Shown: positions 46,674 to 55,685, counted from the first letter of the stretch. The stretch: DNA of 64,000 bases from Gaiellasilicea sp963705515 (GCA_963705515.1 CAVPJV010000008.1:806001-870000), one strand, 5' to 3'. Translations and numbers: made by a program. Notes: generated by a model not told the origin, from the sequence alone.

Positions 46674-46689
46674 GTGCGGTAAACCGCAC
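46674..46689. promoter_or_regulatory. 16-bp dyad upstream of the receiver-kinase operon (site 1)
   Basis: GTGCGGTAAACCGCAC: perfect 7-nt arms around AA. It matches the sites at 40334 and 43431 in the pattern GTGCGG-N4-CC-N2-AC. It is centred about 36 nt before the receiver start. Confidence 0.55.
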
Positions 46690-46732
46690 AGTTACGCGTG
46701 TGCGCACCACATCGCGGTCCGGCGGGCGTGGG

Positions 46733-48190
46733 TCAAACGGTTGCAGGTTCCGCCTCCCGCGCCGCGATCGCCTGCTTCGCCTTGACCGCGAGCCAGAGCT
46801 CCATGCGCTGCGCCGGGTCGTCCGGATGGCGCCCGGTCTGCTTGCGCAGCTGGTCCATCCGGTAGCGGAGCGTGTGCCGGTGGACGCCGAGCCGGTCCGC
46901 GGCGTCGCTCCAGCGGCAGCCGCTGTCGAGCAGCGCCGCGAGCGACTCGAGCAGCCACGCATTCGTGGACGCGGGGCCGAGCACACGTGCGACGAACGCC
47001 TCCAGGGCGGCGCCCGGCAGGCTCAACAGCAGCTCGAGGGAGCCGAGATCCTGGTACGAGGCGACCGGCCCGGCGACGGCGTCGAGCGCGGCGCGCGCCT
47101 CGAGCAGGCTGCGGCCGAGGCCGGATCCCGAAGCGGGACGGCCGACACCGACCCGGGTTCCCGGCGCGGCCTCGACCAGCTCCCTGGCGATCGTGAGCGC
47201 GTCCTCCTCCAGGTCGGTCGCGACGAGGAACGCGGCCCGATCGCGCCGTGAGGCGGAGAGATACCGCGCCCCGCGGGCGTCGAGCAGCTTGGCCGCCGCG
47301 GTGCGGACGTCGTCGCCGAGCTGGGCGCCGACCGCGACCGCGAGGAGCGCCGCGTAGCGATCCTGCGGATCGAGCCCGAATGCGGCGATCCGGCGTGCGA
47401 TCTCGCGCTCGTCGAGCCGGTCGTGCTCGAGGTCCTCGAGCAGGTCGCCCGCGAGCCGCAGCTCGGCTGCCGAGATCGCATGTCGCCGCGAGAGCTCGAA
47501 GGCGAGCGCGGACTGGCCGTGGTGGAGCACGAGGCGGTCGTACTCCGAGAGCTCGTCGCGCGGCTTGCCGGCCCGCAGCGACCAGGTCTCGCCGTCGGCG
47601 ACGACCGGCAGCTCGAGCACGTGCTCGCAGTCGTCGAGCCGTGCGCTGTGGCGCTCGCCGACGACGCGTCCCGCCTCGTCGACGAGGGCGAGCGAGCAGC
47701 CGACGTGATCGCCCAGGATCGCCAGCAGCGCCGGCGCTCCCTGGCCCTCGAGGACGGAGTCCGCGAGCCGCTCGTGCACCTCGAGCGCACGCTCGAGGCG
47801 GGCGAGCTGCGCGTTCGCGAGCCGGGAGGAGATCGCCTTCGTCAACGCGATGAACGGCACCTCATACGGGACGGTGACGAGCGGGAAGTCGAGCCGCTCC
47901 GCCTCGTCTGCGAGCGCGGCCGGCGGCTCGGCCCAGCCGAAGCCGACGCCGAACGCGAGCCCGGCGAGGCCGTGGCCCGCCAGCCGGCGCACGTACTCAC
48001 GGTGGGGTCGCGAGAGCTCGCCGATGCCGATCCCGGTCGTGATCAACAGCTCGCCACCCTCGAGCCACGGCGTCGGGTCGGGGAGCTCGGAGACGTGGAC
48101 CCAGCGGATCGGATTGTCGGCGCCGGTCGCGCCCGCGGCGAGCTCCAGCCCGAGGCCCGGCAGGTTCGCGATGTCACGGACGGTCAGCAT
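46733..48190 (-). CDS. PucR-family transcriptional regulator
   Basis: 485 residues. N-terminal PucR-type ligand domain (MLTVRDIANLPGLGLELAAGATGADNPIRWVHVSELPDPTPWLEGGELLITTGIG), a GGDEF-like/CdaR middle region and the C-terminal helix-turn-helix (LLDSGCRWSDAADRLGVHRHTLRYRMDQLRKQTGRHPDDPAQRMELWLAVKA). ATG 48190 gives the standard family start. It is divergent from the aminotransferase-ABC transporter operon with 189 bp between, so it most likely regulates that amine catabolism operon. Confidence 0.9.
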   Translation of the reverse strand: MLTVRDIANLPGLGLELAAGATGADNPIRWVHVSELPDPTPWLEGGELLITTGIGIGELSRPHREYVRRLAGHGLAGLAFGVGFGWAEPPAALADEAERLDFPLVTVPYEVPFIALTKAISSRLANAQLARLERALEVHERLADSVLEGQGAPALLAILGDHVGCSLALVDEAGRVVGERHSARLDDCEHVLELPVVADGETWSLRAGKPRDELSEYDRLVLHHGQSALAFELSRRHAISAAELRLAGDLLEDLEHDRLDEREIARRIAAFGLDPQDRYAALLAVAVGAQLGDDVRTAAAKLLDARGARYLSASRRDRAAFLVATDLEEDALTIARELVEAAPGTRVGVGRPASGSGLGRSLLEARAALDAVAGPVASYQDLGSLELLLSLPGAALEAFVARVLGPASTNAWLLESLAALLDSGCRWSDAADRLGVHRHTLRYRMDQLRKQTGRHPDDPAQRMELWLAVKAKQAIAAREAEPATV

Positions 48191-48234
48191 CGAGTGGGCG
48201 GCGCCGCTTGGACGCCACGGCCAAGACGCTACTC

Positions 48235-48256
48235 CTTGCTCGCGGCAGGAAGCAAG
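48235..48256. promoter_or_regulatory. Inverted repeat in the pucR-aminotransferase gap
   Basis: CTTGCT (48235-48240) and AGCAAG (48251-48256) flank 10 nt. It is the only obvious dyad in the divergent 189-bp region and could be an operator for the PucR-type regulator. Confidence 0.3.
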
Positions 48257-48379
48257 CAATCACGCAGTACGGCCATGCGCCGCGAGTGTGCCTTTACGAC
48301 ATCGTGTCGAAGAACGGCGCGCGACGGTACGACCCCCGGTCCATTGCGCTCGCCGGTTGCGGCGCGAGAGAATCGCCGC

Positions 48380-49654
48380 GTGTCTCTCCGCGAGCACACG
48401 CCCGCAGACGACGTCCTCGAAGCACGCGAGCGTTTCGTCGCGCGCGGCGTCGCGACGCCGCGACTCGTGGTCGCGCGTGCCGAGGGCGCGCACGTCGAAG
48501 CCGCCGACGGCACCGTCTACCTCGACTTCGCCGGCGGTATCGCCTGCCAGAACACGGGTCACGGGTTCGCGCCCGTCGTCGCCGCGATCCACGAGCAGGT
48601 CGACCGCTTCCTCCACCAGTGCTTCATGGTCGGCACCTACGAGCCCTACGTCGAGGTCTGCCGGAGGCTCGCGGAGCACTCGCCCTGCACGGGCGAGGCG
48701 CAGAAGTCGATCCTCGTCAACTCCGGCGCCGAGGCGATCGAGAACGCCGTCAAGATCGCGCGCGCCGCCACCGGACGGCCCGCCGTCGTCGTCTTCGAGA
48801 ACGGCTTCCACGGCCGGACGCTGCTGACGATGGCGATGACGAGCAAGGTGCGGCCCTACAAGGCGGGGTTCGGCCCCTTCCCCGGCGAGGTCTACCGTGC
48901 CGCCGCGCCGTATCCCTACCGCGGTATCGACACGGACGCCGCGATCGCGTCGCTCGAGCATCTGTTCAAGAGCGAGGTCGAGGCGGAGACGGTTGCGTGC
49001 GTCGTGCTCGAGACCGTGCAGGGAGAAGGCGGCTTCATCCCGATGCCCGGCGACTACCTGGGGAAGCTGCGCGAGCTCTGCGACCGGCACGGGATCCTCT
49101 TCGTCGCCGACGAGGTGCAGTCGGGGGTGGGGAGGACCGGGCCGATGTGGGCGATCGAGCACAGCGGCGTTGCGCCGGACCTGCTCGTGTCGGGGAAGTC
49201 GCTCGGCGGCGGGCTGCCGCTGGCTGCTGTCACCGGACGCGGCGAGGTCATGGACGCGCCCGGCCCGGGCGGGCTCGGCGGCACGTTCGGCGGCAATCCC
49301 GTCGCCTGCGCCGCGGCCGCCGTCGTCCTCGACACGGTCGCCGCGCCGGACTTCCGCGCCCGCGCGGACGAGCTCGGCGAGACGCTCCGGGCGCGGCTCG
49401 AGGAGATCGCCGCGCGGCACGACGCGATCGGCGAGGTGCGCGGGCTCGGGCCGATGCTGGCCCTCGAGCTCCGCGAGCAGAGCCCCGACGTCGCCCAACG
49501 GGTCACCGCCGCCGCGTTCGACCGTGGCCTGCTCCTGCTCTCGTGCGGCCTCTACGGGAACGTCCTGCGGCTGCTGCCGCCGCTCACCGTCACCGACGAG
49601 GAGCTCGGGCGCGGCCTCGAGCTGCTCGAGGAGTCGCTTGCCGCCGCAAGCTGA
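48380..49654 (+). CDS. gabT: 4-aminobutyrate-type class III aminotransferase
   Basis: PLP enzyme, 424 residues. GGIACQNTGHGFAPVVAAI, NSGAEAIENAVKIARAATGRPAVVVFENGFHGRT (cofactor phosphate site), DEVQSGVGRTGPMWAIEH, and the Schiff-base lysine in LLVSGKSLGGGLPLAAVTG. GabT is the closest reading; putrescine or other omega-amine substrates are possible, particularly since a polyamine-type ABC transporter follows. GTG 48380 is chosen from the family N-terminus (VSLREHTPADD). The next start lies inside its last codons. Confidence 0.88.
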   Translation: MSLREHTPADDVLEARERFVARGVATPRLVVARAEGAHVEAADGTVYLDFAGGIACQNTGHGFAPVVAAIHEQVDRFLHQCFMVGTYEPYVEVCRRLAEHSPCTGEAQKSILVNSGAEAIENAVKIARAATGRPAVVVFENGFHGRTLLTMAMTSKVRPYKAGFGPFPGEVYRAAAPYPYRGIDTDAAIASLEHLFKSEVEAETVACVVLETVQGEGGFIPMPGDYLGKLRELCDRHGILFVADEVQSGVGRTGPMWAIEHSGVAPDLLVSGKSLGGGLPLAAVTGRGEVMDAPGPGGLGGTFGGNPVACAAAAVVLDTVAAPDFRARADELGETLRARLEEIAARHDAIGEVRGLGPMLALELREQSPDVAQRVTAAAFDRGLLLLSCGLYGNVLRLLPPLTVTDEELGRGLELLEESLAAAS

Positions 49655-50675
49655 GATCGACGTCCGCGTCGCCGGGCTGCGCAAGCGCTACGGCGACGTG
49701 ACCGCGGTCGACGGCGTCGATCTCGAGATCCGGCGCGGCGAGTTCTTCACCATGCTCGGCCCCTCGGGCTCGGGCAAGACGACGACGCTGCGCGTGATCG
49801 CCGGCTTCGAGCAGCCGGACGAGGGCAGCGTCGAGCTCGGCGGCAAGGACGTCTCGAAGCTGCCGCCCTACGCGCGCGACGTCAACACGGTCTTCCAGGA
49901 CTACGCGCTCTTCCCGCACATGACCGTCCAGGACAACGTCGAGTACGGGCTCCGCGTGAAGAAGGTGCCGCGGGCCGAGCGGCGTCGGCGCGCGGGCGAG
50001 GCACTCGCGCTCGTACGGCTCGAGAGCTACGGCGGCCGCAAGCCCGGGCAGCTCTCCGGCGGCCAGCGACAGCGCGTCGCGCTCGCCCGCGCGATCGTCA
50101 ACCGGCCGCAGGCGCTGCTGCTCGACGAGCCGCTCGGGGCGCTCGACCTGAAGCTGCGTCAGGAGCTGCAGATCGAGCTGAAGCGGATCCAGCAGGAGCT
50201 CGGGATCACCTTCGTCTACGTCACGCACGACCAGGAGGAGGCGCTGACGATGAGCGACCGCCTGGCGGTGTTCAACGAGGGTCGGATCGAGCAGATCGGC
50301 GCCCCGGCCGAGGTGTACGAGCATCCCACGAGCGAGTTCATCGCCGGCTTCGTCGGCATCTCGAACGTGCTCGAGCGCGCCGGTCGCCGCTTCACCGTGC
50401 GGCCCGAGAAGATCCGCCTGCTCGGCGAGGGCGAGAGCCCGGAGCCCGGCGGCGTCGTGGAGGCGGGGCGGATCGCGAACGTCGTCTATGTCGGTGCGAT
50501 CACGCGCTATCACGTTGCGCTCGACGCGGGTGGCGAGCTGACGGCGGTGAGCCAGAACCTCGAGCGCGGCTCGAGCGAGGTGTTGGAGCGACAGGGAACG
50601 CGGATCCGGGCGAGCTGGCTGCCCGAGAACGCATTCACGATCGAGACCAAGTCGAACGGAGGAGACGAGGCATGA
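49638..50675 (+). CDS. potA: Spermidine/putrescine-type ABC transporter ATP-binding protein
   Basis: 345 residues with Walker A GPSGSGKTTTLRVIAG, Q-loop FQDYALFPHMTV, signature LSGGQRQRVALARAIV, Walker B ALLLDEPLGALD, H-loop VTHDQEEALTMSDR and a C-terminal TOBE domain (TVRPEKIRLL). PotA-type domain order. I use the TTG at 49638 (LPPQAEIDVRV), 17 nt inside gabT, because no ATG/GTG exists before the Walker A strand. It overlaps the substrate-binding gene by 4 nt (ATGA). Confidence 0.92.
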   Translation: MPPQAEIDVRVAGLRKRYGDVTAVDGVDLEIRRGEFFTMLGPSGSGKTTTLRVIAGFEQPDEGSVELGGKDVSKLPPYARDVNTVFQDYALFPHMTVQDNVEYGLRVKKVPRAERRRRAGEALALVRLESYGGRKPGQLSGGQRQRVALARAIVNRPQALLLDEPLGALDLKLRQELQIELKRIQQELGITFVYVTHDQEEALTMSDRLAVFNEGRIEQIGAPAEVYEHPTSEFIAGFVGISNVLERAGRRFTVRPEKIRLLGEGESPEPGGVVEAGRIANVVYVGAITRYHVALDAGGELTAVSQNLERGSSEVLERQGTRIRASWLPENAFTIETKSNGGDEA

Positions 50676-51890
50676 GCAAGCAGAAAGTCGGACGCTGGGC
50701 GGCAGCGCTGCTGGCGACCGGCATATTGAGCGTCATGGCCGCAGGCTGCGGCGGCGACGACAACGAGGCTGGCGGCGCCGGGACGACAGCCGCGGAGACG
50801 ACCGGCACGCCCGAGGGCATGACGCAGACGCTCGGCGAGGGCGAGGGCCAGGTCAACCTGATCGCCTGGGCCGGCTACGTCGAGGACGGCAGCACCGACC
50901 CGAAGGTCGACTGGGTGACGGACTTCGAGACGGAGACCGGTTGCCAGGTCAACGTGAAGACGGGCAACACGTCGGACGAGATGGTGACGCTGATGCGCAC
51001 CGGCCAGTACGACGGCGTCTCGGCCTCGGGCGACGCGACTCTGCGGCTGATCGCAGCCGGGGACGTCGCACCTGTCAACACCGACCTGATCCCGAACTAC
51101 GCCGACGTCTTCGACGGCCTGAAGGACCAGCCGCACAACTCGGTCGACGGCCAGATGTACGGCGTCCCCCACGGCCGCGGCGCGAACCTGCTGATGTGGC
51201 GCACCGACAAGGTGACGCCCGCACCGGACTCGTGGAGTGTCGTCTGGGACGAGAACTCTCCGTACAAGGGGAAGGTGACGGCGTACGACAGCCCGATCTA
51301 CATCGCCGACGCGGCGCTCTACCTGAAGGCGACCCAGCCCGACCTCGGGATCGACAACGTCTACGAGCTCGACGACGAGCAGTTCACGGCGGCGATCGAC
51401 CTGCTCAAGAAGCAGCGGGCGATCATCGGCGAGTACTGGTCCGACTACACCAAGGCGCAGGCGGCCTTCGCCGCGGGCAACTCGGTCGTCGGGACGACGT
51501 GGCAGGTGATCGCGAACCTGTTGCTCGGCGGACAAGGCGAAGGTCGAGACGACGCTGCCGAAGGAGGGCTCGACCGGTTGGTCGGACACCTGGATGATCT
51601 CCTCGAAGGCCAAGCATCCGAACTGCATGTACAAGTGGATGAACCACATCATCTCGCCGAAGGCCAACGCGGCCGTCGCCGAGTGGTTCGGCGAGGCGCC
51701 GTCGAACGCAAAGTCCTGCGCTCTGACGGCGGACAAGAACCACTGCACCACCTACCACGCCGACGACGAGGCCTACTTCGACAAGGTCGCGTACTGGACG
51801 ACGCCGGTGAAGGACTGTGGCGACGACCGGGGCGAGGTCTGCAAGGACTACTCGGAGTGGGTGCAGGCCTGGACGGAGATCAAGGGATAG
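50672..51890 (+). CDS. potD: Spermidine/putrescine-type substrate-binding lipoprotein, frameshifted
   Basis: The first frame starts with a lipoprotein signal (LSVMAAGCGGDD, lipid Cys near residue 26) and a periplasmic-binding fold (IAWAGYVEDGSTDPKVDWVTDFETETGCQVNVKTGNTSDEMVTLM). After NLLLGG (about 51527) the natural sequence continues in the +1 frame as ADKAKVETTLPKEGSTGWSDTWMISSKAKHPNCMYKWMNHIISPKANAAVAEWFGEAPSNAKSC and stops at 51890. One extra base near 51526-51530 explains this. All other genes of the transporter are intact, so a sequence error is plausible, but a real defect is not excluded. Confidence 0.82.
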
Positions 51891-51893
51891 CCC

Positions 51894-52796
51894 ATCGCAA
51901 CGCCTGAGGCACTCGAGGCGCCGCCCCGGAACACTCCGGGGCGGCGCCTCTCGTCGTTTCTCTACCGGCACCCGCGGCTGCGGGTCGGGCTGCTGCTCGC
52001 ACCGCCGCTCTCGTGGCTCCTGCTCGCCTACCTCGGCTCGCTCGCCGTTCTGTTCGTGGCCGCTTTCTGGCGCCTCGACCCGTTCACGGCCGAGATCGTG
52101 CACGACTACGGGTTCCAGAACTTCGAGCTGCTCTGGAAGAGTGACGTCTACCGGACGATCACCCAGCGGACGATCCTGATCGCGGCGGCCGTGACCGTCA
52201 CCGACGCGGTGCTCGCATTCCCGATCGCGTTCTACATGGCCAAGGTCGCCTCGCCGCGGACGCGCAGCCTGCTCGTCGTCGCGATCCTGCTGCCGCTCTG
52301 GGCGAGCTACCTCGTGAAGGTCTACGCCTGGAGGATCATCCTCCAGGAGCAAGGGGTGCTGAACTGGGCGCTCGAGCCGTTCGGCCTCACCGGCCCCGGC
52401 TTCGGGAACGTTGCCACGTGGCTCGTCTTCAGCTACCTCTGGCTGCCGTTCATGATCCTTCCCATCTATGCCGGTCTCGAGCGGATCCCGGGCTCCCTGC
52501 TCGAGGCGTCGTCCGATCTCGGCGCGAAGGGGCTCCGGACGATGGCCAGCGTCGTCTTCCCGCTCGCGCTGCCGGCGGTCGCAGCTGGCTCGATCTTCAC
52601 GTTCTCGCTGACACTCGGCGACTACATCACCCCGCAGCTTGTCTCGAGCACGCAATTCATCGGCAACGTCGTCTACGCCAATGTCGGAGTCGCCAACAAC
52701 CTCCCGTTCGCGGCTGCGTTCGCGACTGTGCCCGTGGCCGTGATGGTCGTCTACCTGCTGCTCGCGCGGCGGGCCGGAGCGTTCGACAGCCTGTGA
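51894..52796 (+). CDS. potB: Spermidine/putrescine-type ABC transporter permease 1 (start uncertain)
   Basis: Inner-membrane permease with six helices; the EAA loop is LLEASSDLGAKGLRTMASVVFPLALPAV. The first helix LRVGLLLAPPLSWLLLAYLGSLAVLFVAAFW lies upstream of the first ATG/GTG (GTG 52056), so the true start must be earlier. In the same frame only non-standard codons exist after the potD stop; an ATC at 51894 has AAGGGA (51882-51887) at good spacing and gives a natural N-terminus (ATPEALEA). A hairpin at 51915-51950 lies inside this region. Start uncertain, product clear. Confidence 0.85.
   Translation: MATPEALEAPPRNTPGRRLSSFLYRHPRLRVGLLLAPPLSWLLLAYLGSLAVLFVAAFWRLDPFTAEIVHDYGFQNFELLWKSDVYRTITQRTILIAAAVTVTDAVLAFPIAFYMAKVASPRTRSLLVVAILLPLWASYLVKVYAWRIILQEQGVLNWALEPFGLTGPGFGNVATWLVFSYLWLPFMILPIYAGLERIPGSLLEASSDLGAKGLRTMASVVFPLALPAVAAGSIFTFSLTLGDYITPQLVSSTQFIGNVVYANVGVANNLPFAAAFATVPVAVMVVYLLLARRAGAFDSL
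51915..51950 (+). terminator. Intercistronic hairpin between potD and potB
   Basis: A perfect 15-bp stem (51915-51929 with 51936-51950, loop AACACT) followed by TCGTCGTTTCTC. It looks like an intrinsic terminator or attenuator 25 bp after the potD stop. Such hairpins often make the binding protein more abundant than the permeases. If potB starts upstream, it is translated through. Confidence 0.6.
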
Positions 52797-53602
52797 CCTC
52801 GAGAGCGGGAACCTGGATCCTGCGCGGCGCGACGGGCGTCACGCTCGCATTCATCTACCTGCCGCTGCTCGTGATCGTCCTCTACGCCTTCAACACTCGG
52901 CGGACGCTCGTGTGGCCGATTCCCGGCCTGACGCTGAAGTGGTTCGGGAAGGCGATCGACAATCCGGGTGTCCGCGACGCCCTCCTCGTCTCGCTGAAGG
53001 CGGCGCTCGGCGCGACAGCGATTGCGCTGCTGCTCGGCTCGCTCGCGGCGATGGCGGTCGCGCGGTACCGCTTCTTCGGGCGCGACGCGATCTCGTTCCT
53101 CGTCATCCTCCCGATCGCGCTGCCCGGGATCGTGACCGGGATGGCCCTGAACGCCACCTTCCGCAACATCCCCCAGCCCTTCGGCGTCGAGCTCGGGCTG
53201 TTCACGATCATGGTCGGGCACGCGACCTTCTGCATCGTCGTCGTCTACAACAACGTGATCGCGCGGCTGCGGCGGACGCAGGGGTCGCTGGAGGAGGCAT
53301 CGTCGGATCTTGGCGCCGACATGTGGCAGACGTTCCGCCTCGTGACCTTCCCGCAGCTGAAGACGGCGCTGCTCGCAGGCGGGCTGCTCGCGTTCGCGCT
53401 CAGCTTCGACGAGGTGATCGTGACCACGTTCACCGCGGGGCCCGACCAGACGCTGCCGATCTGGATCCTCAACAACCTCTCGCGGCCGAACCAGCTCCCG
53501 ATCGTCAACGTCGTCGCCGTCTTCGTGATCCTGCTCTCGATGATCCCGGTCTACTTCGCCGCGAAGCTCTCGAGCGACACGACCGGCGGCGTTGGTCGCT
53601 GA
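52793..53602 (+). CDS. potC: Spermidine/putrescine-type ABC transporter permease 2
   Basis: 269 residues, six transmembrane helices. The EAA-type loop is SLEEASSDLGADMWQTFRLVTFPQLKTALLAG, typical of PotC. N-terminal helix VTLAFIYLPLLVIVLYAFN. GTG 52793 overlaps the potB stop (GTGA). Completes the transporter: potA, potD, potB, potC, in one operon behind the aminotransferase. Confidence 0.93.
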   Translation: MTSRAGTWILRGATGVTLAFIYLPLLVIVLYAFNTRRTLVWPIPGLTLKWFGKAIDNPGVRDALLVSLKAALGATAIALLLGSLAAMAVARYRFFGRDAISFLVILPIALPGIVTGMALNATFRNIPQPFGVELGLFTIMVGHATFCIVVVYNNVIARLRRTQGSLEEASSDLGADMWQTFRLVTFPQLKTALLAGGLLAFALSFDEVIVTTFTAGPDQTLPIWILNNLSRPNQLPIVNVVAVFVILLSMIPVYFAAKLSSDTTGGVGR

Positions 53603-53615
53603 CGCCGCGAAGGGA

Positions 53616-53638
53616 CATGTCCGGGGTCAGACCCCGTC
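53616..53638. repeat. REP-like palindrome, copy 1
   Basis: A 23-nt sequence with core CCGGGGTCAGACCCCG, identical to 53708-53730. Each copy contains CGGGGTC / GACCCCG around one base. It lies 13 bp after the potC stop and may terminate that operon. Confidence 0.7.
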
Positions 53639-53707
53639 CAGTCCTGAACAGGCGTGCGGTCACGTCGGCAAGCGGCTTTGCGTCGGCGTGCCATCGTCCG
53701 TTCCGGC

Positions 53708-53730
53708 CATGTCCGGGGTCAGACCCCGTC
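53708..53730. repeat. REP-like palindrome, copy 2
   Basis: Exact 23-nt repeat of 53616-53638 in the same orientation, 92 bp apart. Here it is nested in a wider stem, CCGTTCCG (left) pairing with CGGAACGG (right). The 217-bp gap 53603-53819 holds nothing else that I recognise. Confidence 0.7.
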
Positions 53731-53819
53731 GTGTGCGGAACGGCCGCGTCCGACTAGGCCCGCGTCTGCGGCTTCGCCGTCCCCTTCGGCTTATTCGCGG
53801 CGGGGGGCGAGCTCGTCGC

Positions 53820-54659
53820 CTATGAGACCTTCTTGAACAGACGCTCCTCGGCGTCGACCTCCTCGAATGAGCGCTCGTGCGGGGAGAAGCGGATCGTCTC
53901 CTTCGGCCCCAGCGCGAGGACCCCGAGCTGCGCCAGGCTGTCGTAGAAGAGCTCGTGCACGCGCTCCTGCAGCGGCTGCGCAAAATAGATCAGCACGTTC
54001 CGGCACACGATCACGTTGAACTCGTTGAAGGCCGAGTCCGAGACGAGGTCGTGCTGCGTGAAGGTGACGCCGTCGACGAGCTCGCGAGCGAAGCGGGCCC
54101 CGTCGTGGCGTGCGACGTAGTACTCCGAGAACGAGCGCGTACCACCGGCGCAGATGTAGTTCTGCGTGTACTCCTGCATCTTGTCGACCGGCAAGACGCC
54201 GAGCCGGGCCTGTTCGAGCACGGTCTCGTTGATGTCGGTGGCGAAGATGCGGACGCGATCGGCGAGGCCCTCCTCGGCGAGCAGGATCGCCAGTGAATAG
54301 ACCTCCTCGCCCGTCGAGCAGCCCGCCACCCAGAGCCGCGCCAACGGATACGTGCGCAGCATCGGCACCACCTTCTCCCGGAAGGAGAGGAAGAAGCTCG
54401 GATCGCGGAACATCGAGGTCACGTTCACGGAGAGGTCGAGCAGCAGCCGCTCCATCACCGCCGGGTCGTGCAGGAGCAGGTCCCGCAGCGCCGAGATCGT
54501 CTCGACCTTCTCGCCGTCCATCCGTCGGCGCAGGCGCCGCCGCAGCGAGGCCGGCGCGTACTGACGGAAGTCGAAGCCGTAGCGGCGATGGATCCCCTCG
54601 AGCAGGAGGTCGATCTCGATCCGCTCGAGCTCCTCGCCTCTGTCTTTTGGTAGAGCCAC
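53820..54659 (-). CDS. cheR: CheR-type chemotaxis methyltransferase
   Basis: 279 residues. N-terminal CheR helical domain (YGFDFRQYAPASLRRRLRRRMDGEKVETISALRDLLLHDPAVMERLLLDLSVNVTSMFRDPSFF) and the SAM-binding domain (LWVAGCSTGEEVYSLAILLAEEG, RIFATDINETVLEQARLGVLP, FNEFNVIVCRNVLIYF). Normally methylates receptor glutamates. No che, receptor or flagellar gene is near, so it may serve a non-chemotactic signalling route. GTG start; the REP-like repeats lie behind its stop. Confidence 0.9.
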   Translation of the reverse strand: MALPKDRGEELERIEIDLLLEGIHRRYGFDFRQYAPASLRRRLRRRMDGEKVETISALRDLLLHDPAVMERLLLDLSVNVTSMFRDPSFFLSFREKVVPMLRTYPLARLWVAGCSTGEEVYSLAILLAEEGLADRVRIFATDINETVLEQARLGVLPVDKMQEYTQNYICAGGTRSFSEYYVARHDGARFARELVDGVTFTQHDLVSDSAFNEFNVIVCRNVLIYFAQPLQERVHELFYDSLAQLGVLALGPKETIRFSPHERSFEEVDAEERLFKKVS

Positions 54660-54679
54660 GAGAACTCCCGCGAGTGGGG

Positions 54680-55645
54680 TTACGCGCGGGCGAGCGCCTG
54701 CTCGAGGTCGGTCCAGAGCGCGCCGGCCGGCTCGAGCCCGACCGACAGGCGCAGCAGCCCCTCCGGCACGCGCCGGCCCTCCCAGCGGTGGCGCGACTCC
54801 ATCGTCGAGGTGACACCGCCCAGGCTGGTCGCGTTCACGATCAGCGCCGTCGCCGTCTCGACCCGCCGCGCCGCTGCGCCGTCGGCGACGTCGAAGGAGA
54901 TCAGCGCGCCGAAACCGGGATAGCGGACGTTCTGCACCCCCGCGTGCGCTTCAAGCTGGGTGGCCAGCGTCTTCGCGGTCTCGGTCTGCGCTCGGACGCG
55001 CACCTCCAGCGTCTGCAGACCGCGCAGGAGCAGCCAGGCGGGGTCGGGGGCGGCCACGATCCCCGAACGGCTGCGGAACTCGTGCAGCCGGGCTGCATGC
55101 TCGCTGCTCTTCGCGACGACCGCGCCGAGCTGCACGTCGTGGTGGCCGCCGAGGTACTTCGTCGCCGAGTGGAGGACGAGGTCGCAGCCGCGCTCGAGCG
55201 GCCGCAGGTGGACGGGCGTCGCCGCCGTGGCGTCGCAGAGAACGAGGCCCGGGTGCGCGGCGGCGGCTTCGAAGTCCGGCATCGTCAGGAGCGGGTTCGA
55301 CGGCGCCTCGAGCCAGACGAGGTCGGCACCTGCGGGCGGCGGCCCGGTCTGGTCGAAGAGAACGTGCTGCAGCCCCCAGCGCTCGAGCTCGGTCAGGAGC
55401 ACGCCGGTTCCGTAGTAGGCGTCCTGCGCGAGCGCGACCGTTCGGCCGGGCTCGAGCAGCGCGAGCACGACAGCCGTCGTCGCGCCCATGCCCGACGAGA
55501 AGAGGAGAGCCTCGCCGCCGTCGAGCACGCCGAGCACGCGCTCGACCTCGACGCCGACCGGATGCGCGTTCCTCGCGTAGTGGAACGGCCCCGGCTCCCC
55601 GTCGACGTACGGCCAGATCGTCGAGCGGTCGAGCGGCGGTTCCAT
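54680..55645 (-). CDS. Cys/Met metabolism PLP-dependent enzyme
   Basis: 321 residues, gamma-family PLP fold: YARNAHPVGVEVERVLGVLDGGEALLFSSGMGATTAV, QDAYYGTG, WLEAPSNPLL, CDATAATPVHLRPLERGCDLVLHSATKYLGGHHDVQLGAVV with the Schiff-base lysine, and NATSLGGVTSTMESRHRW. This is shorter than usual (about 380) because the N-terminal arm is reduced, which could affect tetramer formation. Cystathionine gamma-synthase, gamma-lyase or homocysteine-forming activity cannot be separated. It is divergent from the carboxylase gene; cheR follows 20 bp behind. Confidence 0.85.
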   Translation of the reverse strand: MEPPLDRSTIWPYVDGEPGPFHYARNAHPVGVEVERVLGVLDGGEALLFSSGMGATTAVVLALLEPGRTVALAQDAYYGTGVLLTELERWGLQHVLFDQTGPPPAGADLVWLEAPSNPLLTMPDFEAAAAHPGLVLCDATAATPVHLRPLERGCDLVLHSATKYLGGHHDVQLGAVVAKSSEHAARLHEFRSRSGIVAAPDPAWLLLRGLQTLEVRVRAQTETAKTLATQLEAHAGVQNVRYPGFGALISFDVADGAAARRVETATALIVNATSLGGVTSTMESRHRWEGRRVPEGLLRLSVGLEPAGALWTDLEQALARA

Positions 55646-55685
55646 GCCGCGAATCTACCGCGCACCCGCGCGTTAGGCTCCCGCG

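Noticed and set aside
47423..48379. N-terminal extension of the aminotransferase
   Set aside because: The frame is open through the divergent regulator gene, but the extension is antisense to PucR and lacks similarity; the start at 48380 fits the family.
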